Shown in pieces: positions 9,816 through 17,996 of a stretch of 53,533 bases of DNA. The number at the start of each line of letters is the position of its first letter. Position 1 is the first letter of the stretch. Origin of the DNA: Streptococcus suis (GTDB lineage: Bacteria; Bacillota; Bacilli; Lactobacillales; Streptococcaceae). Under the pieces are notes generated by a model. It saw nothing but the letters and a program-made list of their open reading frames with translations. It was not told the origin of the DNA and made no database searches. The translations under genes and the position numbers were made by a program. The stretch is from positions 1 to 53,533 of the forward strand of contig JAKTNI010000004.1 of assembly GCA_029593505.1 (NCBI GenBank), given 5' to 3'.

Positions 9816-10989
9816 ATGACTCAATTAGAAATATTTGACACGATTGTAGGCATTATGCAGGAAGATTCGGCTACTAAGAAGGATAAGAAGGGAGCGAATC
9901 TGCCTCCTTTTCGTGAACAGCTACTGACAGACTTGCCCAAAGAAGACTTTATCTATCTGATTCGGACTTATTTGGCTAGCTTTGGTGTACTGGGGCATAT
10001 CTGGTACGATTCCCCTGCCACTCCAAGATTGGGAGCCTTCCTGCGTCGGCATGAAGATTCCCTCTACGTGCTAGACAGTGATAGCAGAAACGGCCTTGAG
10101 GTGGGTGACTGCATTGTTTCCATCTTAATCAGGTTTATCAAGAGCGCAAGCATTTTTTGTCAGTCAAACTCCCGAACGACAATATATGGAATGGGCCTAT
10201 TTGGTAAAAAAAGCAGAGCAGGAAGCATTTACTTGGAACTGGCTAGATAACCGCGTTCTCTACATGAAAATGGAGAATTTTTATGACGAAGAGAAAATTG
10301 GACAGCTCTATACCCAGATAGAGCCCCTATTACCCACGGTAAAAAACTTGATTATTGATGTCCACATCAACAGTGGCGGCAGTGATTCACTCTATTGGCC
10401 CTTGCTCAAATATGCCTTGCCAGCAGGGAAATCCTACAAAGGTATGCTGACGGATGAGGCGGGCATGGAGATTCTCTATACACCGACAAATGTTGCCCAC
10501 CGACGTAAGTTGTTTGAGTAGGATTTGCGGAACCCTCATCTTTCAGCAGAAAGTCGAGCCTTTACAGAAAGTTTGCTGGCAGACTTGGAACAGGGTGTTG
10601 GCTTTGTCTGTGCAGATGACGAGGAAGATTACTTGGCAGAATATAGAGGACTTGAAGGTGGACCAGATAAAATCTACATTCTGTCAGATGTTCATTGTGC
10701 CTCTTCGGGAGATAATTTTGTCTAGACCTTTAAGCCACTTCTCAAAGTCACAGTGGTTGGGCGGGCAACCTTGGGCATCTTAGATTATTCCAACTGCTGT
10801 TTTGCAGAATTCGGCGACGATTATCTGATGTATCCAACCTCACGCAGTTTGGAAATTGACAAGGGAAATGGGATGACAGATAGAGGCGTTGAGCCAGATA
10901 TTTACGTCCCTTGGACGCCTGAGCATTTGGAAAGAGATGTGGATTTGGACGTTGTCTTAGAGCGGATTCAAGCAAGCGAGGCCTTCTAG
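9816..10989 (+). pseudogene. S41-family peptidase, broken by a frameshift and two stops
   Basis: The gene opens at ATG 9816 (MTQLEIFDTIVGI) behind AAGGAG. Reading runs to about 10130 (GLEVGDCIVSI), then continues one frame over from about 10140. In that second frame two TAG codons interrupt it at 10519-10521 and 10723-10725, and it ends at 10989. The rebuilt protein of about 390 residues has the S41 features: LIIDVHINSGGSDSLYWPLL (tail-specific protease fold) and DVHCASSGDNFV, which carries the nucleophilic Ser, then GRATLGILDYSN. With one shift and two stops, function is lost in this strain unless the assembly is wrong. It may have been a secreted-peptide processing or surface-turnover enzyme; that is not deducible. 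Confidence 0.85.
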
Positions 10990-11038
10990 TTTACTAGTAG
11001 GTCTTTGCTTTACCCTTTATTTCCTGTATGATAGACCT

Positions 11039-11299
11039 ATGAAAAGACAGAGCGTTCGGGTTGAGTTATTTCCCCTGAAAAAAGAAGAAATCCTTGTTTA
11101 CTTAGATGACAAGGGAGTTTTAGTAAATGACTATTTCAAGACCTACTTAGCTCACACTGCTTATCAAGCTGTGGAGGAGCAGCAAGAGTGCTTGGTTGAG
11201 ATTGTCAGTCTGGTTGATATGAGATTTGATAGCGAAAAAATAAAAATGGACCGAAATCCCTATTTAAAAGGAGATTTCGGTCCATTTTTTATAAGATGA
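11039..11299 (+). pseudogene. Truncated copy of the 125-residue protein encoded at 16150
   Basis: The first 64 or so residues (MKRQSVRVELFPLKKEEI onward) match the protein encoded at 16150-16527 at about 80% identity. Homology begins already at the -10-like TATGAT just upstream and stops at about 11231. From there the frame runs through a hairpin (KIKMDRNPYLKGDFGPFFIR) with no counterpart in the intact copy. The 5' half of the gene therefore seems to have been duplicated at the left edge of the Rgg/ABC cassette. The family is not recognised. Confidence 0.75.
11242..11290. terminator. Strong bidirectional hairpin terminator
   Basis: A 17-bp perfect stem (11242-11258 with 11273-11289) with A and T runs at its two ends and a 14-base loop. 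It lies between the truncated plus-strand gene and the end of the minus-strand ABC operon and can terminate both. Confidence 0.85.
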
Positions 11300-11318
11300 A
11301 TGAAGGGGAGGAAAATTC

Positions 11319-11810
11319 CTAATTTATGCTATTTGCGCGAATGCTCTCTTCAAAACCAGAGGGATCCCCTAGCTTTGCTTTTTCCAGAATCTCTTTAAAG
11401 TAATTGCGTGTTGAGTCATCTGCTCTTTGAGGGCTCATATAGCCCATGTTAAAGGCTTTTTCTAACTCTTCAAGAGCTAGGTTGGCACGTGCTGGATTAG
11501 TATTATAGGTTTCTAACCATTCTTTTTGCCATGTAATTTCCCATAACATAGATGCTCGGCTATCTCCGTATCCGATTTGAAAGCTATCTGCCGTTTCTCC
11601 TTCCAAAGTGGTTGGTAATATGGTTCCTTCTGGCCAATGCAAGTTATTTAAGGAGTTCAGGTATTCTTGTTCAATTTTGTTAAAACTTACGAAAGAGCTG
11701 TTATTATCACCAGCAGTAGTGCTATCTTCAGTTTTTGTAGTTGAACAACCGACTAATATAAGGGTAAGTAGCAAAGAGGACATCTGAGCTACCAATTTTA
11801 AATATTTCAT
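11319..11810 (-). CDS. Small lipoprotein, end of the ABC operon
   Basis: A 163-residue protein with a lipoprotein signal: basic MKYLK, a hydrophobic stretch and lipobox LVGC (Cys at about residue 22), followed by a Ser/Thr/Asp-rich linker. No domain is recognised. It is the last gene of the minus-strand operon, 22 bp after the permease. Small lipoproteins in this position of bacteriocin or peptide-transport operons often act in immunity, but that is inference from context only. Confidence 0.75.
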   Translation of the reverse strand: MKYLKLVAQMSSLLLTLILVGCSTTKTEDSTTAGDNNSSFVSFNKIEQEYLNSLNNLHWPEGTILPTTLEGETADSFQIGYGDSRASMLWEITWQKEWLETYNTNPARANLALEELEKAFNMGYMSPQRADDSTRNYFKEILEKAKLGDPSGFEESIRANSIN

Positions 11811-11832
11811 TCTATATTATTACCTTTCTTAC

Positions 11833-13020
11833 TTATCGAAGTGCCAAGGCTGGCTCTAATCTGGAAGCTTTAATAGCTGGAATAAGACCGCCTAATAATG
11901 CTGTCACAACTGAGGTTGCAACCACGGCTGTAGCTACGCTGTAGGGGTAAACAGGTGGCGCAAGTGGAGAATCTTTTGGGAGAAATAAACTGGAGCTATT
12001 TACCAAAATAACGGATAATATTAAGGCTGATACGCAAACAAAAATAGATAGCAAAACAACAGAACCTAGAACTTGTATTGCGATATTCCACTTGGAGGCT
12101 CCTAATGCCCGTCTAATCAGTAACTCGTGTGTTCGATGTTCTAGAGAGGCTAAACCGATATTTATTTGCCCCAAGATAGACACAAAGAGTAATAGACCAG
12201 AACTGATGAAGAGTCCTATTTGTAGCATATCAATGACAGTAGCATAGCTGTCAGTATTATCTGTTCGAATAATATTTTCCACTTTTCCGCCAATGCTATC
12301 ATGGAGTGTATCTTCTATAACAGATTGCATATCTTTTATAGAGAGTGAGTTTTTTGTATGCCAATAAATTGTTCCTGTATCGCTATTATCAAATAGAGTT
12401 GTTCTTCGAATGATGGGTTCTAGATTGACATACATAACTGGCCAGTTTTTACCGTCATTCACCACACCTACAAGGTTCATGGGAGTTAGAGATAGGCTAG
12501 TGGCTTCAGATAAGACAATATAGTCTTGTGTAAATATTTCGGCGGCGACTTTGTTGATCACAATTTCAAATCTGTCAAACTTATCTTCATTTGAAAACCA
12601 TCTTCCTTCATATATGGGTAGGTTATAGACTTGATGATATTTGCTACTAACAAATAAGGTATCGTAATTTCCCAAGTTTTTATATAAGGCAGTACGATTT
12701 GTTTCTAATTCACTCAACTTAGATAATGCTGCAAATTTGAGGGCGCTCTTAGGAGTCAGACTGAGCGCCCAATGTTCTTGCTCTAACGAGCGAAATAGGG
12801 CATCAGCTGTTGTTTCATCAACGGAAAGTTCAGATAAAGATAGACTATAGGTAGGCGGGCGCCCGGCAATCTGTGCATTAACAGACAAAAGCAATTCCCT
12901 ACCGATAGAACCGACTAGAAAGGCAGCAATCATTGCCAAAATCCCGATAAACATGGAAAAACCTGTTAAAAAAGTTCGCAAAGGAGCGACTCTTAAGTCT
13001 TTAACTATCATTCGAAACAT
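11833..13020 (-). CDS. FtsX/MacB-like ABC transporter permease
   Basis: A 395-residue permease with the MacB layout: one N-terminal membrane helix (about 18-40, GFSMFIGILAMIAAFLVG), a large extracytoplasmic domain (about 45-270), then three C-terminal helices (about 272-390) ending with PAIKASRLEPALALR, the usual FtsX-family tail. It overlaps the ATPase gene by 20 nt. With the lipoprotein adaptor and the ATPase it forms a MacAB-like tripartite machine in a Gram-positive cell, a type used for antimicrobial peptide resistance or peptide export. Confidence 0.88.
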   Translation of the reverse strand: MFRMIVKDLRVAPLRTFLTGFSMFIGILAMIAAFLVGSIGRELLLSVNAQIAGRPPTYSLSLSELSVDETTADALFRSLEQEHWALSLTPKSALKFAALSKLSELETNRTALYKNLGNYDTLFVSSKYHQVYNLPIYEGRWFSNEDKFDRFEIVINKVAAEIFTQDYIVLSEATSLSLTPMNLVGVVNDGKNWPVMYVNLEPIIRRTTLFDNSDTGTIYWHTKNSLSIKDMQSVIEDTLHDSIGGKVENIIRTDNTDSYATVIDMLQIGLFISSGLLLFVSILGQINIGLASLEHRTHELLIRRALGASKWNIAIQVLGSVVLLSIFVCVSALILSVILVNSSSLFLPKDSPLAPPVYPYSVATAVVATSVVTALLGGLIPAIKASRLEPALALR

Positions 13021-13702
13021 ACACTATTTCTCCTCCGTCCATTTGAAGAACAATATCACATAGTTTAGCAAGGTCGGGATCGTGTGTTACTAAAATGAGT
13101 ATCGTATTATGAGTTTTTGTAATCGTTTGTAATAAATCCATGACAAGCTTTCCTGTCTGCTTATCCAAAGCACCTGTCGGCTCATCACAGATAATCACTT
13201 CGGGTTCAATAACAAGTGCTCGTGCGATAGCAACCCTCTGCTGCTCTCCTCCTGATAAATCTGAAGGATAGTAATGACGTTTGCTATCTAGCCCAACATC
13301 TGAAAGTACTTTTCGAATGATTTCCATCCGTTTCTTCTTACCTATTTTCTTTTTGGCATATATCAAGGAGAGTTCAATATTTTCCCATACTTTCAAGTGT
13401 TTTATTAGAGAGTAGTTTTGAAAGACGAAACCAATCTTCTGGCTTCGTAAACTTGATAATTCCCCATCGGATAACTCTCTGACGTTCTTTCCTTGGTAAT
13501 AGTACTGGCCTTGAAAGCTAGCATTCAAAAGTCCCAAAATGGAAATCAAGCTTGTCTTCCCTGAGCCTGATTTTCCAACAATTGCATAACTATGTCCGGT
13601 TTGTAAGTGCAGACTGACGTGATTGACCGTTGTTAATACACTCCCATCTTTCAAAGGCACAGTTGCTGTTAAGTTAATTGTTTTTATAATTGTTTCTGAC
13701 AT
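13001..13702 (-). CDS. ABC transporter ATP-binding protein (MacB/LolD type)
   Basis: A 233-residue ATPase with Walker A VGKSGSGKTSL (about 41-51), Q-loop VFQNYSL (about 92-98), signature LSGGEQQRVAIARAL (about 143-157), Walker B VIICDEPTGALD (about 163-174) and switch His in LVTHD (about 197-201). All catalytic residues are intact. It begins 9 bp after the adaptor gene and overlaps the permease gene. Confidence 0.92.
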   Translation of the reverse strand: MSETIIKTINLTATVPLKDGSVLTTVNHVSLHLQTGHSYAIVGKSGSGKTSLISILGLLNASFQGQYYYQGKNVRELSDGELSSLRSQKIGFVFQNYSLIKHLKVWENIELSLIYAKKKIGKKKRMEIIRKVLSDVGLDSKRHYYPSDLSGGEQQRVAIARALVIEPEVIICDEPTGALDKQTGKLVMDLLQTITKTHNTILILVTHDPDLAKLCDIVLQMDGGEIVYVSNDS

Positions 13703-13711
13703 AGTGATACC

Positions 13712-14617
13712 TTAGGGATTACGAGGATCTAAATTTGGAGGAATACTGGAGATCACATCGCCTTCTTTTAATCCAGAGACGATTTCGATATACATGCCGT
13801 CAGTTACTCCTAGGGTAACGTCAACAGTGCGTCTGTTTTCTCCCTCAATGAGAGTCACGCTTCCCTTCTTGAAACGACCAGCAACGGTAGATAGCGGTAA
13901 GATGAGGACATCTTGTTTTACATCTGCGGTCAGTACAACCGTTGCTTCCTGTCCTTCGCGTACATCATCATCAATATTAACTAGTGCTTGTAACGAGAAT
14001 TCTGACTGACTACTTTTACTTATCGGAGTTGAGTTGCTACTCTCAGAGCTAGTAGCAACAGACGAGTCTGTGTTAGTTGTTGTGGAGAGCGCATTTGTTG
14101 CACTGACCACAATAGCTTTAATGTCATTTGGCCCGATTCCGTTTGTTATCTGGTAACGTCCTTTCATTAGAGACTCAATCGGTAGGTTTTTGAAAAAATT
14201 TGTTCCATCGAATCGGAAAGAGAAACCGATATATTCTAGTACAATAGCGGGATAGTGTGCAGGGAGTATTCCATCCGGGATTCTGCTGACAACTTTGGCA
14301 TCAACAGGAGAGATAAGCTCACGATCATTGTTATAGCCTAGAATATCACCCGCCCGTACCTTGTAACCAGTTTCCACCCATGAGGAAAATTCTCCTTTTT
14401 CAATGGTTAATATAGTAAACGGACTTGCTTTAGCTACTGTTTGCTTGACAGAAAGCGTGGGTGTTATATTCCCACGCTTCACCGTAATTGTTTCTGCTGT
14501 TTTCTGTTGCACATTGGTTTGAGTATCGCTATTGCTTATTTCGGAAGATAATGAAGTACATCCCTGTAAGGTAAGCATTATTGCCACAAGCATCATCAAA
14601 AATAGTTTTTTGTCCAT
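13712..14617 (-). CDS. HlyD/MacA-like adaptor lipoprotein
   Basis: A 301-residue protein whose N-terminus is a lipoprotein signal with lipobox LQGC (Cys at about residue 20). The middle has a biotinyl-lipoyl-like half (WVETGYKVRAGDILGY; ISPVDAKVVSRIPDG), a Ser/Thr-rich insertion at about 190-210, and a C-terminal part typical of membrane-fusion adaptors (LPLSTVAGRFKKGSVTLIEG, VTDGMYIEIVSGLKEGD). It should link the FtsX-like permease to the cell exterior. It starts 1 base after the stop of the preceding small ORF. Confidence 0.88.
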   Translation of the reverse strand: MDKKLFLMMLVAIMLTLQGCTSLSSEISNSDTQTNVQQKTAETITVKRGNITPTLSVKQTVAKASPFTILTIEKGEFSSWVETGYKVRAGDILGYNNDRELISPVDAKVVSRIPDGILPAHYPAIVLEYIGFSFRFDGTNFFKNLPIESLMKGRYQITNGIGPNDIKAIVVSATNALSTTTNTDSSVATSSESSNSTPISKSSQSEFSLQALVNIDDDVREGQEATVVLTADVKQDVLILPLSTVAGRFKKGSVTLIEGENRRTVDVTLGVTDGMYIEIVSGLKEGDVISSIPPNLDPRNP

Positions 14618-14618
14618 A

Positions 14619-14939
14619 CTAGTATGTCAAGTATCCTCCACAGGTAGTATCCGCACCCCAACCAGAGGCTTTCATCCTTCCTTGGAAGGCAAATCTAGTC
14701 CCTCTCAAAATGTCTGACCACTCCTTAGTGCCTCTCACATTCCACTGCACGGTCTCTGTAAATTGTGGTCCTCCAGCTTCATTCATGTTTCGTAATCCAA
14801 GACGCAAATATCCTGCAGGGAGGTCATCGATATTCAGTGAAATTGGTCCATTAAACGTATGTGTTCTAGTATAGTCGTACTGAACGAGACTGCCAGAACG
14901 ATTTAAAGTTCCAGATACACGGCTGGTGTCGGCATACAC
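14619..14939 (-). CDS. Secreted-protein-like ORF without a convincing start (possibly broken)
   Basis: An open frame of 106 residues from GTG 14939, or slightly longer upstream without a usable start. Just before and at the GTG the frame reads TSSIVYADTSR, which resembles the end of a signal peptide with a V-Y-A cleavage site. The same frame is closed upstream by the TAA that ends the 37-residue peptide gene. There is no ribosome-binding site ahead of the GTG. The rest is rich in Gly, Thr and aromatics with a probable beta pattern and ends WGADTTCGGYLTY. I do not recognise the family. It ends 1 base before the adaptor gene. It may be a secreted effector (bacteriocin-like) that lost its own start through a deletion. 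Confidence 0.5.
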   Translation of the reverse strand: MYADTSRVSGTLNRSGSLVQYDYTRTHTFNGPISLNIDDLPAGYLRLGLRNMNEAGGPQFTETVQWNVRGTKEWSDILRGTRFAFQGRMKASGWGADTTCGGYLTY

Positions 14940-14969
14940 GATTGAAGAGGTGAGATGGTGGCAGATTAT

Positions 14970-15083
14970 TTATTTGTTGATAATAGGTAAAGGCCAGTCT
15001 CCCCAACCACCACTTAGTAGGTGTGGAACAATGAGAATCGCCAAGTAAGTTGAATAGATAAGAAGTTTATTCCAACTTTTCAT
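14970..15083 (-). CDS. 37-residue peptide, candidate Rgg-type pheromone precursor
   Basis: ATG at 15083 follows an excellent AGAAAGGAGG site (7-base spacing), and the frame ends at TAA 14970-14972. The peptide has a short basic start (MKSWNK), a hydrophobic core (LLIYSTYLAILIVPHLL) and a soluble aromatic tail, SGGWGDWPLPIINK. That build matches precursors of streptococcal intracellular pheromones, and the WGDW core recalls the WGTW of S. suis XIP as I remember it. It is the first gene of a minus-strand operon and is divergent from an Rgg-family gene 106 bp away. Alternatives: a small membrane peptide, or the former signal region of the next ORF. Confidence 0.7.
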   Translation of the reverse strand: MKSWNKLLIYSTYLAILIVPHLLSGGWGDWPLPIINK

Positions 15084-15189
15084 AAGAGTGCCTCCTTTCT
15101 TTATTTGTTTTTTCTTTTACTATATGTTACCATATTATAAAAATACAGATAAAAACGTAAACAATTCTCACATTTTTTGGAGGTCTTGT
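15084..15189. promoter_or_regulatory. Divergent Rgg / peptide-operon control region
   Basis: On the minus strand, TTTACG (15161-15156), a 16-bp spacer and TATAAT (15139-15134) form a promoter for the peptide-ABC operon, with a leader of about 45 nt. The rgg gene starts on the other side behind GGAGG (15179-15183). The region around -35 (15157-15175, with ACAATT/TGTGAG words) is where an Rgg dimer would be expected to bind; no perfect palindrome is present. Confidence 0.55.
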
Positions 15190-16065
15190 ATGAAGTGGGA
15201 TTTTGGAACAGTCTTAAAAGAGATTCGTAAGTCCAAAGGACTTAGTCAGCAGGAAGTTTGTGGCACTGCCCTATCACGGACGACCCTATCAAAAATTGAA
15301 AATAACAAAGAATATCCCTCCGTTCATCATTTTGCCCATATCCTCCGTCAGTTGGATATGAGCTTTGCAGAGTTTGACTATATCTGTCATGCCTATCAAC
15401 CTTCGGAGTGGTCTATTATTATTAGAAAGTATGAAAATTTAAGCGGGAAATTTTTTTCGGAATTAGGTTGTCAAGATTTCTTGAGTCAGATTGAGGCTTA
15501 CTTAAAGAAACATGATGATATTCGGGTTCAGAGGATAGAACAACAATTACGTTTGTTGCTATCTATCCTTCAGGTAGGAGATGGGCAACAAACAAGGCAG
15601 TTAGCTCAGGAACTCTGGCAAGAGCTAGAAAAGTCAGACACTTGGTATCTGGCTGATTTTTGTAAGTTAAGCCTTATTCTTCCGGTTATTCCTGTAGCTC
15701 ATTTGGCAAATTTTGTAGATAAAATCTTGCTTTCCTTGGACAAATATAAGGATTTCAGAGACATTCATGTTAGTCACTTGACTTTTCTCTACAACCTATC
15801 GACTGTCTTATTGAGAAAAGAAAAGTATGGCTTGTGTCTTCCTGTTATGGAAAGGGTTTACACCATGGCTCAGGAAAGTATGCGGATTGATTATGTAGGA
15901 AGGGTCAATGTCCGTATGGGCATCTTTCAGCAGGATAGAGGTATGGTGGACAAGGGGCTTGCTATTCTCCGAGCCGCAGACTTGCTAGAGATGGTTGAAC
16001 ATTTGGAGAAGGAGGTCGAGGAGTATTGGGAGATTTTTGACTCGGAAGTGGTTCGAACTGATTGA
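15190..16065 (+). CDS. Rgg/GadR/MutR-family transcriptional regulator
   Basis: A 291-residue protein: an XRE-type helix-turn-helix at about residues 5-62 (VLKEIRKSKGLSQQEV, LSRTTLSKIENNKEYPS), then an all-helical C-terminal domain like the peptide-binding repeats of Rgg, PlcR and ComR. The length matches the Rgg family (about 285-300). ATG 15190 has a GGAGG site; an in-frame extension to 15088 is rejected because it lacks one. Such regulators bind short exported and re-imported peptides; the divergent 37-residue gene is the obvious partner. Confidence 0.9.
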   Translation: MKWDFGTVLKEIRKSKGLSQQEVCGTALSRTTLSKIENNKEYPSVHHFAHILRQLDMSFAEFDYICHAYQPSEWSIIIRKYENLSGKFFSELGCQDFLSQIEAYLKKHDDIRVQRIEQQLRLLLSILQVGDGQQTRQLAQELWQELEKSDTWYLADFCKLSLILPVIPVAHLANFVDKILLSLDKYKDFRDIHVSHLTFLYNLSTVLLRKEKYGLCLPVMERVYTMAQESMRIDYVGRVNVRMGIFQQDRGMVDKGLAILRAADLLEMVEHLEKEVEEYWEIFDSEVVRTD

Positions 16066-16083
16066 GCTAGTTTATAGTAGTAG

Positions 16084-16106
16084 CACCTGTTTGTCAGGTG
16101 TTTTTT
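16084..16106 (+). terminator. Terminator of the rgg gene
   Basis: CACCTG (16084-16089) and CAGGTG (16095-16100) form a stem with a 5-base loop, followed by six T. Confidence 0.85.
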
Positions 16107-16137
16107 GCTGAAAATCGCAGACTTTGCAGAATTAGTG

Positions 16138-16143
16138 TATAAT
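16138..16143 (+). promoter_or_regulatory. -10 box very close to the start of the 125-residue gene
   Basis: TATAAT at 16138-16143 ends only 6 bases before the ATG at 16150, so transcription should begin at or next to the start codon. There is no ribosome-binding site. The truncated copy at 11039 has the same arrangement (TATGAT, then ATG). Confidence 0.5.
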
Positions 16144-16149
16144 AGACCT

Positions 16150-16527
16150 ATGAAAAGACAGAGCGTTCGGGTTGAATTATTTCCCCTGAAAAAAGAAGAA
16201 ATCCTTGCCTACTTAGATGACAAGAGGATTTTAGTAAATTCCTATTTCAAGACCTACCTAGCTCACCCCGCTTATCAAGAAGTGGTGGAGAGACAGGAGT
16301 GTTTAGTTGAGATTGTCAGCCTAGCCGACATGGGATTTGATAGGGAAGTGACTGCTCCTCAGTTGGACGAATTCACCTTCCCTCGCAGTGTCTATCTCCA
16401 TAAGGTCGACCAAGACTTGTGGCTACGTGTGGCTCGCTTTGATGACGAGTATGCCTTTCCCTTAACAACACTTTTTGCATTTGTGGCGAAAAATGTGAAT
16501 GAATTTGTAGTAGGGAATGAGCCCTAA
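16150..16527 (+). CDS. Conserved 125-residue protein of unknown function (intact copy)
   Basis: The protein begins MKRQSVRVELFPLKKEEI and ends FVVGNEP. No membrane segment or known motif is visible; it is mixed alpha/beta and fairly acidic. ATG 16150 is chosen because homology with the truncated copy at 11039 begins there at the protein level. The gene appears leaderless. A RhuM-family gene follows 18 bp downstream. Function unknown. Confidence 0.75.
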   Translation: MKRQSVRVELFPLKKEEILAYLDDKRILVNSYFKTYLAHPAYQEVVERQECLVEIVSLADMGFDREVTAPQLDEFTFPRSVYLHKVDQDLWLRVARFDDEYAFPLTTLFAFVAKNVNEFVVGNEP

Positions 16528-16545
16528 ATAACCAAAGAGACAAAT

Positions 16546-17527
16546 ATGAAGGAATTACAATTTTTAATTTACCGAGTAGAAAATGACCAAGAAAAGGCTA
16601 GTGTCATTGTCAGTGATGAGACGATTTGGGCCAGTCAAAAGGAGTTGGCAAGATTGTTTGATGTTGGTGTACCAGCTATCAGCAAACATTTGAAAAATAT
16701 TTTTGAAGAAGGCGAACTAGATGAGCATTCAGTTATTTCCAAAATGGAAACAACTGCAAGTGATGGTAAAAATTATCTAACTAGCTATTGCAATCTCGAT
16801 GCTATCATTTCCGTAGGTTACCGTGTCAATTCTCAAAAGGCTACTAAGTTTAGACAGTGGGCAACAACTGTGCTTCGAGAATACATGATTAAAGGTTTTG
16901 CCATGGATGATGAGCGTTTGAAGCAAGGCGAAAACTTGTTGGAAAAAGATTATTTCCGTGAGCTTTTAGAACGAGTTCGTTCTATCCGTGCTAGTGAACG
17001 AAGAATTTGGCTACAGATTACAGATATTTTTGCAGAGATTGCGATTGATTACGATGCTAATAGCTTGATGACCAAACAATTCTATGCTCATGTGCAAAAT
17101 AAATTTCATTATGCAATTACAGGTAAGACAGCTGCAGAAATTATTTATGAAAAGGCGGACCATACCAAAGAAAACATGGGTTTGGTAACGTGGAAGCACT
17201 CTTCTGACGGACGTATTTTGCAATCCGATGCTCTTGTTGCTAAAAATTATCTGAACGAAAAGTCGTTCGCTGGAACGTAGTATTTCGGACTACTTTGACT
17301 ATCTGGAGCGACAAATTGAGCAAGGAAAGACCCAGACCATGCAAGATTTGGCAGATAGCATTGATCGATTTTTAGCCTTTCAAGATTATGAACTTTTAGA
17401 GGGGCATGGTCAAATTACAAGGCAGTCAGCCAAGGAAAAAGCTCGGTCAGAATATGCAATTTTTAATAAGACCCAAAAGATAAATTCTGATTTTGAAAAA
17501 TTATTAGAAGATTTATCTTCAAAATAA
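16546..17527 (+). pseudogene. RhuM-family protein, frameshifted near its C-terminus
   Basis: The first frame (16546 to about 17262) encodes 235 residues of a RhuM-like protein: MKELQFLIYRVENDQEKASV, WASQKELARLFDVGVPAISKHLKNI split over the helix-turn-helix region, and CNLDAIISVGYRVNS. Between about 17255 and 17270 the frame shifts by one base. The C-terminus continues in the next frame as LERSISDYFDYLERQIEQG and MQDLADSIDRF to 17527. In this assembly the protein would end early at 17278-17280. RhuM proteins are found near restriction and pathogenicity loci; their biochemical role is not settled. Confidence 0.85.
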
Positions 17528-17545
17528 GCATTCGAAAGGAAAAAC

Positions 17546-17989
17546 ATGAAAATACGTGGTTTTGAACTGGTCAGTCAGTTTACTGATGAAAATTTATTGC
17601 CAAAACGTGAGACAGCCCACGCAGCAGGTTACGATCTGAAGGCTGCGGAGAGGGTCAGCTTGGAGCCAGGTGAGATTAAGCTGGTTCCAACAGGTGTAAA
17701 GGCCTATATGCAGGCCAATGAGGTCCTCTATCTCTACGACCGTTCGTCCAACCCTCGCAAGAAGGGCTTGGTTTTGATTAACTCGGTCGGGGTTATCGAC
17801 GGCGACTACTACGGCAATCCAGCCAATGAAGGTCATATCTTTGCCCAGATGCGAAACATCACAGAAGAAACCGTCGTGGTGGAAACTGGGGAGCGAATTG
17901 TGCAGGCTGTTTTTGCACCCTTCCTTTTGGCTGACGGCGACCAGGCCGACGGCGTCCGGACGGGCGGATTTGGCTCGACAGGGAAGTAG
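17546..17989 (+). CDS. dut: dUTP diphosphatase (dUTPase)
   Basis: A 147-residue trimer-type dUTPase that hydrolyses dUTP to dUMP and keeps uracil out of DNA. Conserved motifs appear in order: AAGYDLKA (motif I), DRSSNPRKKGL (motif II), NSVGVIDGDYYG (motif III), GERIVQAVFAPF (motif IV) and RTGGFGSTGK (motif V, which closes over the active site). The start has an AAAGGAAA site. The gene is intact although both neighbours are frameshifted. Confidence 0.95.
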   Translation: MKIRGFELVSQFTDENLLPKRETAHAAGYDLKAAERVSLEPGEIKLVPTGVKAYMQANEVLYLYDRSSNPRKKGLVLINSVGVIDGDYYGNPANEGHIFAQMRNITEETVVVETGERIVQAVFAPFLLADGDQADGVRTGGFGSTGK

Positions 17990-17996
17990 ACTACTA

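Noticed and set aside
14619..14939. Assignment of the 106-residue ORF to the lactococcin 972 family
   Set aside because: General features (secreted-like, Gly and aromatic rich, beside an ABC operon) are suggestive, but the family's typical Trp/Gly spacing and intact signal peptide were not found.
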